64,000 bases of DNA from Methylotuvimicrobium sp. KM2 (GTDB lineage: Bacteria; Pseudomonadota; Gammaproteobacteria; Methylococcales; Methylomonadaceae), in contig NZ_CP150634.1 in NCBI RefSeq assembly GCF_038051925.1, positions 1,302,001-1,366,000 on the forward strand, given 5' to 3'. Shown here in pieces: positions 1-9,939 of the stretch. A program made the position numbers and the translations under genes. How positions within the stretch are numbered: the stretch's first letter is position 1; every line of letters starts with the position of its first letter. Under the pieces are notes generated by a model that was not told the DNA's origin, searched no databases, and worked only from the letters and a program-made list of their open reading frames with translations.

Positions 1-710
1 ACAAATATGATGGGACTCAGTGAAGCAAACGAGATTAAGCCGAACCCGTCGGTCATCGGGTTTCGCCCTTTGATCGAACTTGCCAAGCCCACGCCCAATG
101 CGGTAACTAGCGGCACTGTGATGGTTGAGGTGGCCACGCCGCCCGAATCATAAGCGACGCCTATGATTTGTGCGGGTGCAAAAGGCGTCATAATGATGAC
201 GATGCAATAACCGCTGATAATCAAGTAATGTAATGGCCAGCCGCGGATGATCCTCAATACGCCAAGAAGAATTGCAAAGCCGACTGAAACAGCCACGGTT
301 AATCGAAGCGCGAGTGCGTAACTGTCTTTGGCATCGCTGGTATTAGCGATTATATCGCCTTGTCCAGCGATATTGGCGGCCTCATTCGCTACGGCAATTA
401 ATGCCGGTTCGGCCACGGTCGTGCCGAAGCCGAGACAGAACGAAAAAAACAACAGCCAAAACAAGCTCCCTTTTTTGGCAAACGCATAAGCCATCGACTC
501 GCCGATCGGAAACAGGCTTTGTTCCAGGCCGAGCATAAAAAATGTCAGGCCCAGTACAACAAATAAGGAGCCAACGATTAAATTAAGTACATCGGGAATG
601 GGTTGTTGAATGACCGCGATTTGAAAAACCAATACCACGACCAAAATAGGGGCTAAATCCAAAAAACTGCTGAAGATCTGTTTGACAAAACGATTATTGC
701 GCAAAAACAT
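1..710 (-). CDS. DUF1538 family integral membrane protein (5' part, runs off window)
   Basis: The minus-strand reading frame opens at ATG 710 after a good ribosome binding site (AAGGAG, 7 nt upstream) and stays open to the window edge, so only about the first 236 residues are visible. The translation is very hydrophobic with several membrane helices. It carries phrases I associate with DUF1538 membrane proteins: [12 protein letters not shown], an AEPAL segment followed by an AN-rich stretch, and [20 protein letters not shown] followed by [14 protein letters not shown]1538 proteins are presumed transporters of unknown substrate and often have two homologous halves, so a second half probably lies beyond base 1. 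Family assignment is from remembered sequence patterns; substrate and direction of transport are unknown. A heptanucleotide tandem repeat sits about 60-190 bp upstream of the start. Confidence 0.75.
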   Translation of the reverse strand, partial: MFLRNNRFVKQIFSSFLDLAPILVVVLVFQIAVIQQPIPDVLNLIVGSLFVVLGLTFFMLGLEQSLFPIGESMAYAFAKKGSLFWLLFFSFCLGFGTTVAEPALIAVANEAANIAGQGDIIANTSDAKDSYALALRLTVAVSVGFAILLGVLRIIRGWPLHYLIISGYCIVIIMTPFAPAQIIGVAYDSGGVATSTITVPLVTALGVGLASSIKGRNPMTDGFGLISFASLSPIIF

Positions 711-772
711 GATTACTCCTTGTAGACCATTAAGATTCTATCGTAATGGGTGCGGGTAAGGCTAGTTTGGGT

Positions 773-897
773 GAAGATGAAAGATTGAAGATGAAAGGTG
801 AAAGATGAAAGGTGAAAGGGGAAAGGGGAAAGGGGAAAGATGAAAGGTGAAAGATGAAAGGTGAAAGGTGAAAGGTGAAAGGTGAAAGGTGAAAGGT
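773..897. repeat. Heptanucleotide tandem repeat (GAAAGGT/GAAAGAT/GAAAGGG)
   Basis: About seventeen copies of a 7-bp unit, GAAAG followed by GT, AT or GG, run almost without interruption. The array lies directly upstream of the DUF1538 gene on the minus strand. ORFs reading through it give repetitive peptides (HLSPFTF-type) and are not genes. A shorter array of the same units occurs at 48734-48781. Confidence 0.9.
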
Positions 898-900
898 TAT

Positions 901-1015
901 CGTTCCCACGCTCCAGCGTGGGAATGCAGCCCTGGACGCTCCAGCGTCCAGTAACGACAGAAACGAGCTGAAATACTTTAACGCGAACATGGCCAAAAAA
1001 AGGTAATTTTTCCTG
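901..1015. repeat. REP-like palindromic repeat
   Basis: Two short stem-loops follow each other: TTCCCACGCTCCAGCGTGGGAA and then GGACGCTCCAGCGTCC. They are followed by a conserved tail that includes ACAGAAACGAGCTGAAAT and CGAACATGGCC. The tail recurs with few changes at about 9980-10035 upstream of clpB, so this is a dispersed repeat rather than a local terminator. Confidence 0.7.
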
Positions 1016-1034
1016 GCTAGACAGGGCAAATGCA

Positions 1035-1560
1035 TTAAAATTGCTGTACAAACAGAAGCCTAGCGCGGTAGCGATCGTTCCAGGCTGCTTTGAGTCTTTT
1101 CTTTTTCATGCTGAGTTTAGATTTCTCTTGCTGGAACAGATTGACACAGATATGCCCGATGGTGGTCATAATCGCGGCTGCATTACCTTTTCGGATTCGG
1201 TTGTCATCTTCTCGAAAGATTACGTCTAAGCGCCAGTGCAATTGGTTTTCAATGCCCCAGTGATGGCGCACAGCCCGCGCAAATAGCCGCGCATCGGCTT
1301 TAATGCTGTTAATGAAACAACGCTGCTCGATTGTTACTTTATCGTCGATGTGGCATTCGCGCTCCACGAAGCCAATGCTGCGTAATTCTTTCCAGAACTC
1401 CGTGCTCCTCGTTAATCCAATAACGGCGGATTTCTAAATGCCCATGGTCGTTGTCGATTTCTTCGTGACAAGCGTATTCGACGTGTTTAAAATTCGCTTT
1501 CTTGGCCGTGTTGAAAAAATCCTCGACGGCTTTATGCAATTCACCTTGATCTTCACGCTA
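1035..1560 (-). pseudogene. ISAs1-family transposase remnant, frameshifted and 5'-truncated
   Basis: Two overlapping minus-strand frames together give the C-terminal part of an ISAs1-type DDE transposase. The first part (about 1560 to 1400) reads GELHKAVEDFF, then DNDHGHLEIRRYWI, the usual HG.xE.R block of the family. The second (about 1400 to 1035) reads EFWKELRSIGFVERE, then HWGIENQLHWRLDVIFREDD, the conserved region with the catalytic Glu. A single-base shift near 1396-1404 joins them: in the first frame the protein runs into unrelated residues after NEEHGV, while the next frame continues the family pattern. No N-terminal half is found above 1560, so the element is dead. Confidence 0.8.
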
Positions 1561-2381
1561 GGAAGGGACTATCTACTTGCGTGAACTCCGACGACCGCAA
1601 ATCTAAGTAGAGAAAACACGTGATCGAGTGTATGCTAGATCGCAAGACTTTACCGTAAGCCGTAAACTGCTGTTTTTATTGCGGGTCAAAGTCTCGCTAA
1701 AGGAGTTGTCCGTACCCTTCAGGTAGCGCCCGGAAACGGCGGCGTTCGGTTGCTCGATCGATAGGTGTCGGCAGCAGGGTAGATTGTTGCTCCTCGGCAA
1801 TTGCTCCTGCATTACCCTATCTCCTGCATCCTTGTAGTCGTCGGCAACTGCTAAGTTTGCAAGGATGTAACGAATGCAGAAATTACATTACACAATGGAT
1901 GGGGTGTATTAGGGCAATGCAGGGCAGAAAAATGCTCCTGCATTTTCTGCATTCATTACATCCATGTAACTCAGCAATTTCCGAGGAGCTTTTTTTTGAC
2001 CTGCATCGCCAAAGCGCCTATTGTTGGTGGCCTACAACACGCGATCCTCCTTGGCGTTCTAGCTACCGTTGATCCTACATCGACTGATTTACGGCGTTCT
2101 GTCGAGCGAGCAACGAACCCTAGATAAAAGACATGAGTTCGGGAACGCATTTGTCGTAAAATCCCAGCTGAGAATATTTTGCATCTAAGCCAAGTAAGCC
2201 CCGGGCCTTCACCTCGTTGGCTTGTACGGCAAACGACGCTATGCGGCATTCCGAGTCACGACGATCGGTTGACGCGGTCGAACGAGGGCATGCTTGGCTT
2301 CAGAGTAGATCTTTGAATCCATCGAAGCGGTAGGGATTTGTTTAAACTAGTTTTCCTTGTTTTTTACCCAGGCAGTTTATT
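1561..2381. other. Non-coding stretch with one inverted repeat
   Basis: No open frame here looks like a gene; the short frames have no recognisable protein pattern or ribosome binding site. The one clear structure is the imperfect inverted repeat described separately at 1863-1963. The end of this stretch is the upstream region of the giant repeat protein. Confidence 0.5.
1863..1963. repeat. Inverted repeat with 20-bp arms
   Basis: GGATGTAACGAATGCAGAAA at 1863-1882 is matched by its reverse complement at 1944-1963 with one mismatch. The 61-bp loop contains a smaller AATGCAGG/CCTGCATT pair. The element could be a decayed small mobile element; no other copy was noticed in the window. Confidence 0.6.
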
Positions 2382-5300
2382 ATGTCTAAAAAATTCGCTC
2401 CGATCACATACCAGCTCCGCTCCGGCAGTTACTCCATTGATAATCTGAGGTTCCGGCCAGGCGATAAGTTAATTTACTCATCGGGCATCGCCGTTGCCAT
2501 CGAGAATAACGCCCCGAAAGACGGTTTCATCGATGTCGTAAGCGTTTTCAACGGGATAGAAAGCCGGGTTCGCCTAAGGGTGCCTCGAGACAAAGACGGC
2601 CCCGTTTCCGACATCGCATCCTTCAATGAGGTGTTCGGCCCGGGAAGTCTTACTTTCGACCCCGCCATCACGCAAGCGCAAGCCAAAGGAAAAACGGTTA
2701 GCCTGGAAGGTAACGCGGGGCCGGGCATAGACAATGTCGCTATTTTTGCCGAAGGCGCTGAAACACCTCTGGGCTTTGCCTCGGTCACTAACGGCATATG
2801 GTTTTTTACGATTCCCGAACTCGAGGTCGGCACCCATACCTTTTTTGCTCGAGGCGTTTTCCCCGACGGCGAACTCGGCGATGACTCCTTGGTCAAGGAA
2901 GTGACCGTCTTGGAGCCCATTCCTCTGACCTTCACGCCGAATCATTCCGAGATCTTTGAACTTCCAGGCACTCTCAACACCGCGACATACACGATCACGG
3001 GCCGCGCGGGGACGACGGTGCAATTGGCGCTTGCCCCGGATAGCGAAGCGAGTGAAGACGATATTTCGATAACGGGTTTATCGAACGATAATCAGTTGAC
3101 TTTGGGCGTAAATGGCACGGCAACCTTCTCGGTGACCGCTCTTCAGGACGATGAAACCGAGATCAGCGAGCTACTCCGTTTTTTGGTCAGCGATGTCGAT
3201 GATCCGAGTAATAACGCTACGGCCGACATCACCATTCGGGATTTTCTACCGCTGACCTTGACGCCGAACCTAACCGAAATTTTTGAACAACCGGAAGCGC
3301 CGAATACGGTTCTCTATACGATTACAGGACTGCCGGGAACACGGGTTCAATTGGCGATTACAGAAGACAGCATCGCCGATGCCAATGACATTCTGAGCAC
3401 GAATCTACCCTACGACAATCAATTGGTACTGAACAATCAAGGCCTGGCGACTTTTTCGGTCACGGCGCGTCAGGATGATTTTCCGGAACTCGCCGAATTG
3501 CTTCGCGTGTCTGTTTTCGATCTCGACAATCCTACCAACAACACTTCGACCGATGTCACCATTGTCGATGTCACGCCGCTGTCGATCAGCACCGACCGGT
3601 CCACGATCTTCGAACAACCCGGCTTACCCGATACCGTGGTCTATACGATTACCGGCACGCCGGGCCTGACCGTCCGGTTGGCGATCGCGCCGGACAGCGT
3701 CGCCGATGCCGCCGACATTCTGAGCACTCATCTGCCGGACAACAACCTGTTGACCTTGAATGACAGCGGCACCGCCACCTTCTCGGTCACTGCCCGGCAA
3801 GACGACACGCCTGAATTCGACGAACTCTTGCGCGTGAGCGTCACCGAAATCGATAATCCGACTAGCGTCGTCTTCGCCGATGTCACCATCAGAGACTTGA
3901 CTCAACTGACGATCACGCCCGATCAATTGCGGATATACGAACAACCCGGCGCGCCCAATACCGTGACCTATACCATAACCGGGTCGCCTGGAGCCGCCGT
4001 GCAATTGACGATTGCGCCAGACAGTGTCGCCGACGCCGATGACATTCTGACCACCAATCTGCCGGACAACAATTTGTTGACCTTGAACGACGACGGTATC
4101 GCCACCTTCTCGGTCACGGCCCGGCAAGACGACATCACCGAACTCGACGAACTCTTGCGCATTAGCGTCACCGAGATCCTTAACCAAAACAACACCGCGA
4201 TCGCGGATGTGACTATCAGCGATACCACCCCGCTATCGATAACGCCCGATAGGACTGAAATATACGAGCAACCGGGCACGCCCAATACCGTAACTTACAC
4301 GATAAGCGGAGCGCCCGGCGCCACCGTGCAATGGGCGATCGCCGAAGACAGCGTCGCCGATGCCGGCGATATTCTGAGCACTCATCTACCCGACGACAAC
4401 CGATTGGTGCTGAACGCGCAAGGCCTGGCGACTTTTTCGGTCACGGCGCGTCAGGATGATTTTCCGGAACTCGCCGAATTGCTTCGCGTGTCTGTTTTCG
4501 ATCTCGACAATCCTACCAACAACACTTCGACCGATGTCACCATTGTCGATGTCACGCCGCTGTCGATCAGCACCGACCGGTTCACGATCTTCGAACAACC
4601 CGGCCTGCCCGATACCGTGGTCTATACGATCACCGGCACGCCGGGCCTGACCGTCCGGTTGGCGATCGCGCCGGACAGCGTCGCCGATGCCGCCGACATT
4701 CTGAGCACTCATCTGCCGGACAACAACCTGTTGACCTTGAATGACAGCGGCACCGCCACCTTCTCGGTCACTGCCCGGCAAGACGACACGCCTGAATTCG
4801 ACGAACTCTTGCGCGTGAGCGTCACCGAAATCGATAATCCGACTAGCGTTGTCTTCGCCGATGTCACCATCAGAGACTTGACTCAACTGACGATCACGCC
4901 CGATCAATTGCGGATATACGAACAACCCGGCGCGCCCAATACCGTGACCTATACCATAACCGGGTCGCCTGGAGCCGCCGTGCAATTGACGATTGCGCCA
5001 GACAGTGTCGCCGACGCCGATGACATTCTGACCACCAATCTGCCGGACAACAATTTGTTGACCTTGAACGACGACGGTATCGCCACCTTCTCGGTCACGG
5101 CCCGGCAAGACGACATCACCGAACTCGACGAACTCTTGCGCATTAGCGTCACCGAGATCCTTAACCAAAACAACACCGCGATCGCGGATGTGACTATCAG
5201 CGATACCACCCCGCTATCGATAACGCCCGATAGGACTGAAATATACGAGCAACCGGGCACGCCCAATACCGTAACTTACACGATAAGCGGAGCGCCCGGC

Positions 5301-7799
5301 GCCACCGTGCAATGGGCGATCGCCGAAGACAGCGTCGCCGATGCCGGCGATATTCTGAGCACTCATCTACCCGACGACAACCGATTGGTGCTGAACGCGC
5401 AAGGCCTGGCGACTTTTTCGGTCACGGCGCGTCAGGATGATATCCCGGAACTCAGCGAACTGCTTCGCGTATCCGTCTTCGATATCGATCATCCCGCCAA
5501 CAGCGCTTCGACCGATGTCACCATTGTCGATGTCACGCCGCTGTCGATCAGCACCGACCGGTCCACGATCTTCGAACAACCCGGCCTGCCCGATACCGTG
5601 ACCTATACGATAAGCGGAGCGCCCGGCGCCACCGTGCAATGGGCGATCGCCGAGGACAGCGTCGCCGACGCCGACGACATTCTGAGCACCCATCTGCCGG
5701 ACAACAACCTGTTGACCTTGAATGACAGCGGCACCGCCACCTTCTCGGTCACGGCCCGGCAAGACGATCTAACGGAACCCGGTGAATTGCTTCGCGTTGT
5801 TGTCTTCGATCTCGATCATCCAGAAAACAGCGCATCGGCGGATATTACCATCAGCGATTTCACGCCGCTGACGCTCACCCCCGATCGCTCAAGGATATAC
5901 GAACAACCCGGCGCGCCCAATACCGTGATCTATACGATAGCCGGAACACCCGGAGCCACGGTGCGATTGGCGATCGCCGGGGGCAGCACCGCCAACGCCG
6001 ATGACATTCTGAGCCCCCATCTGCCGGACAACAATCTGTTGACCTTGAACGACGACGGCATCGCCACCTTCTCGGTCACGGCCCGGCAAGACTACATCGC
6101 TGAAATCGACGAACTCTTGCGCGTCAGCGTCACCGACATCGACAACCCGAACGACACCGCGACCGCGGAGGTCACGATCAGCGATATCACCCCGTTGTCG
6201 ATCACGCGCAATAGGACTCAAATATACGAGCAACCGGGCACGCCCAATACCGTGACCTATAGGATAACCGGAACGCCCGGCACCGAGGTTCAACTAGAGA
6301 TTCCAAGCAATAGCGTTGCGAAAGCGGGCGATATTTCCAGCGCTCACCTGCCCAACAACAACCGTTTGACGCTCGATGCCAATGGCGTTGCGACATTTTC
6401 GGTGACCGCCGTGCAAGACGACCTGGTTGAAGGCAACGAACTTTTTCGCGTGCTCGTCAGGGATGTCGAGCATCGCAATAACACGGCCTCCGTGAGCATC
6501 ACGATCCGTGATTATATGGAGCTGACGATTACACCGGATCGCACCGAAATTCATGAGTTGCCGGGATCGCCGAATACGGTGACCTACACCGTTACGGGCC
6601 TGCCGGGCTCCGATATCTCGATATCGAGATACGGCGAAGCCAGCAGCGCCGATGGGCAGGATTTTGAGCTGTCGGCCGTGACGGTTGGCGCACTGATAGA
6701 CGATAGCGAAGCACCGGATGAATTCGTCATTCGGTTGAACGCTAACGGCGAGGCTCGCTTCGTGATCACAGCAGTTCAAGATTTCATATCCGAAGACCCG
6801 GAAACATTGGTTCTGCGCGCCAGCGAACTCAATAATCCGAACAACGTCGCGCTCTCCGCTACACTCGTCATCCAGGATACCGATCCGTTCAGGCTTACAG
6901 TCAACAACGACAACCTGACCGGCACCGATAACAACAACGAGTTTGATGGCTCTCTCTTTTTCAGTGATTTAAACGACGGCTTGGCCACGCTAAATACCGG
7001 CGATATCGTCGACGGGGGCTTAGGTTTCGATACGTTGGAGGCAGACCTGCTCGCCGGCACCGTTGCACCGACGTTAATCAGCATCGAAGACATCATCTTA
7101 TGGGGCATTGAAGCAGGCGCGATATTCGACATCAGTAATTCGACCGGCATTGTCTCGATAAGCACCGATGACAGCTATTTTGTTACCGTCACCGCCGACG
7201 ATTCGACGGCATTCAACGATATCACGCTTTCCGGTGCGATGAATTTGGATTTGACCGGAGATTACAGTCCTTTATCAGACGCGCATTTGCAAATTTGGGG
7301 AGATTTATGGGTCAATTCCTCGAGCAAACAAGTCATCGATCTCTCGAATCAAAACGATGACCTTTATAACGATGACCTTTATATAGAGTTTCTTTACAGT
7401 TCGGCGGATGAATTGACCCTGCCGATTTCAGTCGAAAGCGAAGATTTTTACGGGGTGGTACTCAGTTACACCAACGCAACATTTTCGGCACCCATCTCCA
7501 TCACTAACTTTACTGCCGGTAGAAATCAGATAATTTTCGATCGAATTCAGGCATCGAGCTTTTTCTCCGCCTTGCCGGACGGAGATTTAACTGGGCATTT
7601 TAGTGCGGGAAACTTCGGTTCCAATATTCCGGATCTGGGTGATGATGCGAGCGATATTTATTTGATTTACGACTTGGACAGCGGAAGACTGTATTACGAT
7701 GCCGATGAGGGAGGAAATGGACTGCCTGTCGAAATTCTGCAACTAATAGGGGCGCCGACTTTGTCTGCCGATGATTTAGAGTTATGGTGGGGTCTCTAG
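2382..7799 (+). CDS. Giant repeat surface protein with RTX/type I-secretion-like C-terminus
   Basis: The 1805-residue product has no signal peptide. After a short N-terminal domain, twelve tandem beta-rich repeats of about 109 residues (roughly residues 182-1500) each run from an LxITPDRxxIxEQPGxPNTVxYTI start through ATFSVTARQDD to a DVTI-D end, in the style of Calx-beta/cadherin-like modules. The last repeat is longer. The C-terminal 300 residues include NDNLTGTDNNNEFDG and end with DLDSGRLYYDADEGGNG, typical of RTX proteins exported by type I secretion. A three-repeat block is duplicated almost exactly (3438-4460 and 4419-5441). No ABC exporter genes are in the window. Probably a secreted or surface-attached adhesin or S-layer-like protein; the exact role is unknown. 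Confidence 0.85.
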   Translation: MSKKFAPITYQLRSGSYSIDNLRFRPGDKLIYSSGIAVAIENNAPKDGFIDVVSVFNGIESRVRLRVPRDKDGPVSDIASFNEVFGPGSLTFDPAITQAQAKGKTVSLEGNAGPGIDNVAIFAEGAETPLGFASVTNGIWFFTIPELEVGTHTFFARGVFPDGELGDDSLVKEVTVLEPIPLTFTPNHSEIFELPGTLNTATYTITGRAGTTVQLALAPDSEASEDDISITGLSNDNQLTLGVNGTATFSVTALQDDETEISELLRFLVSDVDDPSNNATADITIRDFLPLTLTPNLTEIFEQPEAPNTVLYTITGLPGTRVQLAITEDSIADANDILSTNLPYDNQLVLNNQGLATFSVTARQDDFPELAELLRVSVFDLDNPTNNTSTDVTIVDVTPLSISTDRSTIFEQPGLPDTVVYTITGTPGLTVRLAIAPDSVADAADILSTHLPDNNLLTLNDSGTATFSVTARQDDTPEFDELLRVSVTEIDNPTSVVFADVTIRDLTQLTITPDQLRIYEQPGAPNTVTYTITGSPGAAVQLTIAPDSVADADDILTTNLPDNNLLTLNDDGIATFSVTARQDDITELDELLRISVTEILNQNNTAIADVTISDTTPLSITPDRTEIYEQPGTPNTVTYTISGAPGATVQWAIAEDSVADAGDILSTHLPDDNRLVLNAQGLATFSVTARQDDFPELAELLRVSVFDLDNPTNNTSTDVTIVDVTPLSISTDRFTIFEQPGLPDTVVYTITGTPGLTVRLAIAPDSVADAADILSTHLPDNNLLTLNDSGTATFSVTARQDDTPEFDELLRVSVTEIDNPTSVVFADVTIRDLTQLTITPDQLRIYEQPGAPNTVTYTITGSPGAAVQLTIAPDSVADADDILTTNLPDNNLLTLNDDGIATFSVTARQDDITELDELLRISVTEILNQNNTAIADVTISDTTPLSITPDRTEIYEQPGTPNTVTYTISGAPGATVQWAIAEDSVADAGDILSTHLPDDNRLVLNAQGLATFSVTARQDDIPELSELLRVSVFDIDHPANSASTDVTIVDVTPLSISTDRSTIFEQPGLPDTVTYTISGAPGATVQWAIAEDSVADADDILSTHLPDNNLLTLNDSGTATFSVTARQDDLTEPGELLRVVVFDLDHPENSASADITISDFTPLTLTPDRSRIYEQPGAPNTVIYTIAGTPGATVRLAIAGGSTANADDILSPHLPDNNLLTLNDDGIATFSVTARQDYIAEIDELLRVSVTDIDNPNDTATAEVTISDITPLSITRNRTQIYEQPGTPNTVTYRITGTPGTEVQLEIPSNSVAKAGDISSAHLPNNNRLTLDANGVATFSVTAVQDDLVEGNELFRVLVRDVEHRNNTASVSITIRDYMELTITPDRTEIHELPGSPNTVTYTVTGLPGSDISISRYGEASSADGQDFELSAVTVGALIDDSEAPDEFVIRLNANGEARFVITAVQDFISEDPETLVLRASELNNPNNVALSATLVIQDTDPFRLTVNNDNLTGTDNNNEFDGSLFFSDLNDGLATLNTGDIVDGGLGFDTLEADLLAGTVAPTLISIEDIILWGIEAGAIFDISNSTGIVSISTDDSYFVTVTADDSTAFNDITLSGAMNLDLTGDYSPLSDAHLQIWGDLWVNSSSKQVIDLSNQNDDLYNDDLYIEFLYSSADELTLPISVESEDFYGVVLSYTNATFSAPISITNFTAGRNQIIFDRIQASSFFSALPDGDLTGHFSAGNFGSNIPDLGDDASDIYLIYDLDSGRLYYDADEGGNGLPVEILQLIGAPTLSADDLELWWGL
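3438..5441 (+). repeat. 981-bp near-exact tandem duplication inside the giant repeat gene
   Basis: Bases 3438-4460 and 4419-5441 are the same at a shift of 981 bp, apart from about five substitutions (for example TCC to TTC near 3600/4582). The shift equals three 109-codon repeats, so the frame is kept. The near identity contrasts with the diverged neighbouring repeats and points to a recent duplication or gene conversion. Confidence 0.95.
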
Positions 7800-7857
7800 G
7801 ATGCATTGCCCAAGTCCGAATGACCCTGTCCGAATTAATTTAATAGTAGGCGACATT

Positions 7858-9447
7858 ATGTTCACTCAACAAGGCCTTTTTTTTCAACGAAAACCCTGCG
7901 CGATGCTTCGTCAACTGGCTTGGTTTCTGCTCGTCGTTTTGCTCGGCAGTTTCAGCCTCAGCCATGCGGCAATCGTAGCGCCCGCATCAGTCAACCTCTT
8001 GACCGGTCAAGCAGCCAGAATCGTCCTAGCCAATCAAGGGGAAACGATCCGAATCACGCGAGGGCCCGCCAATGGCGCCTTGGTCAATAACGGCGACGGT
8101 TCGGTCAGTTACACTCCCAATAGCGATTATATCGGCGCCGACAGCTTTTCCTTCGCCGCCGACTTTGCCAATGAACCGATCACCGGCTCCGGGACCGTGA
8201 ACTTGAATGTGAGGTCCAGCGAATCGATGGCGTCGTTCACGAATGAAAGCCAAATACTCAAGGTCATCAGCAAATCGAATGCGCCCGAACTGAGGCGATT
8301 CTACGAAAACTTCATCCGCCTGGACCCATCGACTCAATTCGAAGTGTTGCAATCGATAACGCCGCTGCAAACCGCAGCACAAATCAACTCGGCGGCGATG
8401 CAGTCGAACATTCAGGTTCGTAATTTGCTGTACCGTCTCGACGAAATTCGGCAAATGCTCAGGCACGGACAAGAAACCGGCGGCGTCCAGTTGAGCGCGA
8501 ATGGTCGTACCTTCAGCTTGGCCAGCCTGTTTCCATCGCAAGCCCAAGGCGGCGGCGCCGGCGACGAACCGGAAAGCGGCGATTTGTTCGACAACCGCCT
8601 GAACGTTTTTGTCAACGCGCAATACAACAAAAACGATAGAATCACGACCGACTTAGAAGTCGGCTCGGACTCCGATGTTTTCAGCATCACCATCGGCACC
8701 GATTATCGTTTTACCGATGCATTGATACTGGGCGCCGCCTTCGGATTTAGCGATACCGACACGGATTATCAACGTAGAGCCGGTAACTTATTGAACCGAG
8801 GCTACAGCGCTTCTGTCTACGGTTCTTATTTCATCACCGACAACCTCTATCTGGACGGTATCTTCACCTATACGGGCAGTGCTTACGACTCGCAGCGGAT
8901 GCTACTGATACCCGACGCGCTAGGGAACATTGCCCGGCAGAATAGCCGGGCCGACTTTGGCGGCGACCAACAACGCTTCAGCATCGGTTTGGGCTATGAT
9001 TTACCGCTAAAACAATGGACATTCGGCGTCAAGGCGAGGACCGAATACGGCCGCATGAACATCGGTGCCTATCAGGAAAAAGGACCGACCGGTTTAAACC
9101 TACTCGTCGACGAGCAATTCAATGAGTCGGTGCTCACGGTGCTGGGATGGCAAGTCAGCTATGCCTATAGCGCGCCCTTCGGCGTGCTGCTGCCGCATTT
9201 GGGCTTCGATTGGGAACACGAGTTCAAAAACAACAGCCGGGACATGGTCATGCGTTTTGCCCACGACCCGTCATTGCCTTTTGTGATCAGGACCAATAAC
9301 CCCGATCGGGATTATTTCATTTTTCGCGCCGGCATGAGCGCGATTTTGGCGAACGGTATCTCCTCGTTCGCCCAATATGAAACCTTGCTGGATCAACGTT
9401 ACGAAACGATGCATACGGCACGCATCGGGGTTAGATGGGAGTTTTGA
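7858..9447 (+). CDS. Outer-membrane autotransporter-type beta-barrel protein with N-terminal Ig-like domain
   Basis: I place the start at ATG 7858 (MFTQQG), which gives a long positively charged n-region followed by the hydrophobic stretch LAWFLLVVLLGSFSLSHA and a cleavage site. ATG 7801 and ATG 7903 are in-frame alternatives. A short Ig/cadherin-like domain follows (ITRGPANGALVNNGDG, then YTPNSDYIGADSFSF), then a helical linker. The C-terminal 270 or so residues have alternating strands and end in RIGVRWEF with the terminal Phe of outer-membrane barrels, as in the autotransporter beta-domain family. It follows the giant repeat gene by 58 bp and is probably co-transcribed, which suggests one anchors or partners the other; that is inference. 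A terminator hairpin follows at 9467-9492. Confidence 0.8.
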   Translation: MFTQQGLFFQRKPCAMLRQLAWFLLVVLLGSFSLSHAAIVAPASVNLLTGQAARIVLANQGETIRITRGPANGALVNNGDGSVSYTPNSDYIGADSFSFAADFANEPITGSGTVNLNVRSSESMASFTNESQILKVISKSNAPELRRFYENFIRLDPSTQFEVLQSITPLQTAAQINSAAMQSNIQVRNLLYRLDEIRQMLRHGQETGGVQLSANGRTFSLASLFPSQAQGGGAGDEPESGDLFDNRLNVFVNAQYNKNDRITTDLEVGSDSDVFSITIGTDYRFTDALILGAAFGFSDTDTDYQRRAGNLLNRGYSASVYGSYFITDNLYLDGIFTYTGSAYDSQRMLLIPDALGNIARQNSRADFGGDQQRFSIGLGYDLPLKQWTFGVKARTEYGRMNIGAYQEKGPTGLNLLVDEQFNESVLTVLGWQVSYAYSAPFGVLLPHLGFDWEHEFKNNSRDMVMRFAHDPSLPFVIRTNNPDRDYFIFRAGMSAILANGISSFAQYETLLDQRYETMHTARIGVRWEF

Positions 9448-9466
9448 TTTCCGGTCTTTGCAACAA

Positions 9467-9492
9467 CGGGCGTGAAACAACGACGCCCTTTT
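9467..9492 (+). terminator. Rho-independent terminator after the barrel gene
   Basis: GGGCGT and ACGCCC form a stem around a 9-nt loop and are followed by TTTT. It lies 20 bp after the stop codon of the beta-barrel gene. Confidence 0.6.
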
Positions 9493-9512
9493 CGCTCCTA
9501 TCCAAACTCAGC

Positions 9513-9580
9513 TAAGGATTTCATGATAAATAACGTCCTGGAACTATGAGCTTAGCAGGACGGGGTTTGCAACCCCGTCC
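9513..9580. repeat. Dispersed 41-bp repeat plus perfect hairpin
   Basis: TTTCATGATAAATAACGTCC and its flanks (9513-9554) recur at 16510-16550 and, inverted, at 62245-62286. Directly after it, GGACGGGGT and ACCCCGTCC form a near-perfect hairpin at 9558-9580. Confidence 0.7.
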
Positions 9581-9803
9581 TACTCCCTTCTTACTGAAGA
9601 ATCGTTCAACTTTGTTGGGTATGGGGTATGCCTATCGAGGAGCGCCGTGAACCCGTCCATGGGGGCTTGACGGCGGCTCGATCGCCAGGGATGGCGTGAA
9701 TGCAGATTTTGCAGGAGCAAAAATCTGCCCTGCCGCCGACATCCTCGCTAGGCATACCCCACACCTTCTCGTTCTTATACGCTTTTTCGGTCAAAAGGGA
9801 GTA
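9581..9803. mobile_element. MITE family A, copy 1
   Basis: Bounded by terminal inverted repeats TACTCCCTT and AAGGGAGTA. The inside is palindromic: GGTATGGGGTATGCCTATCG near the left is answered by TAGGCATACCCCACACC near the right. Other copies are at 15663-15975, 53808-53981 and 62429-62604. No transposase is encoded. This copy carries an extra inner palindrome with GATTTTGCAGGAGCAAAAATC, a module shared with family B. Confidence 0.8.
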
Positions 9804-9939
9804 AACGTTTTGACTTTGGCTGAAGTCAGCCGAAATGTTTAGGGCAAATCGAAACGTTGGGGACGTGTTAAATAACCCGTCTCGCAGAAGGACGCCCCCT
9901 TTTTTTTAATATGAATCAATGTATTGCGCCTTAAGTTGT

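Noticed and set aside
773..897. CRISPR-like array
   Set aside because: Units are 7 bp and contiguous without spacers; this is a simple tandem repeat.
4386..5168. 260-codon open frame on the minus strand inside the giant repeat gene, with a copy at 3624-4187
   Set aside because: It is antisense to strongly patterned coding repeats, and its product is merely the reverse reading of them (VKDLGDANAQEFVEF). The plus-strand gene explains the bases fully.
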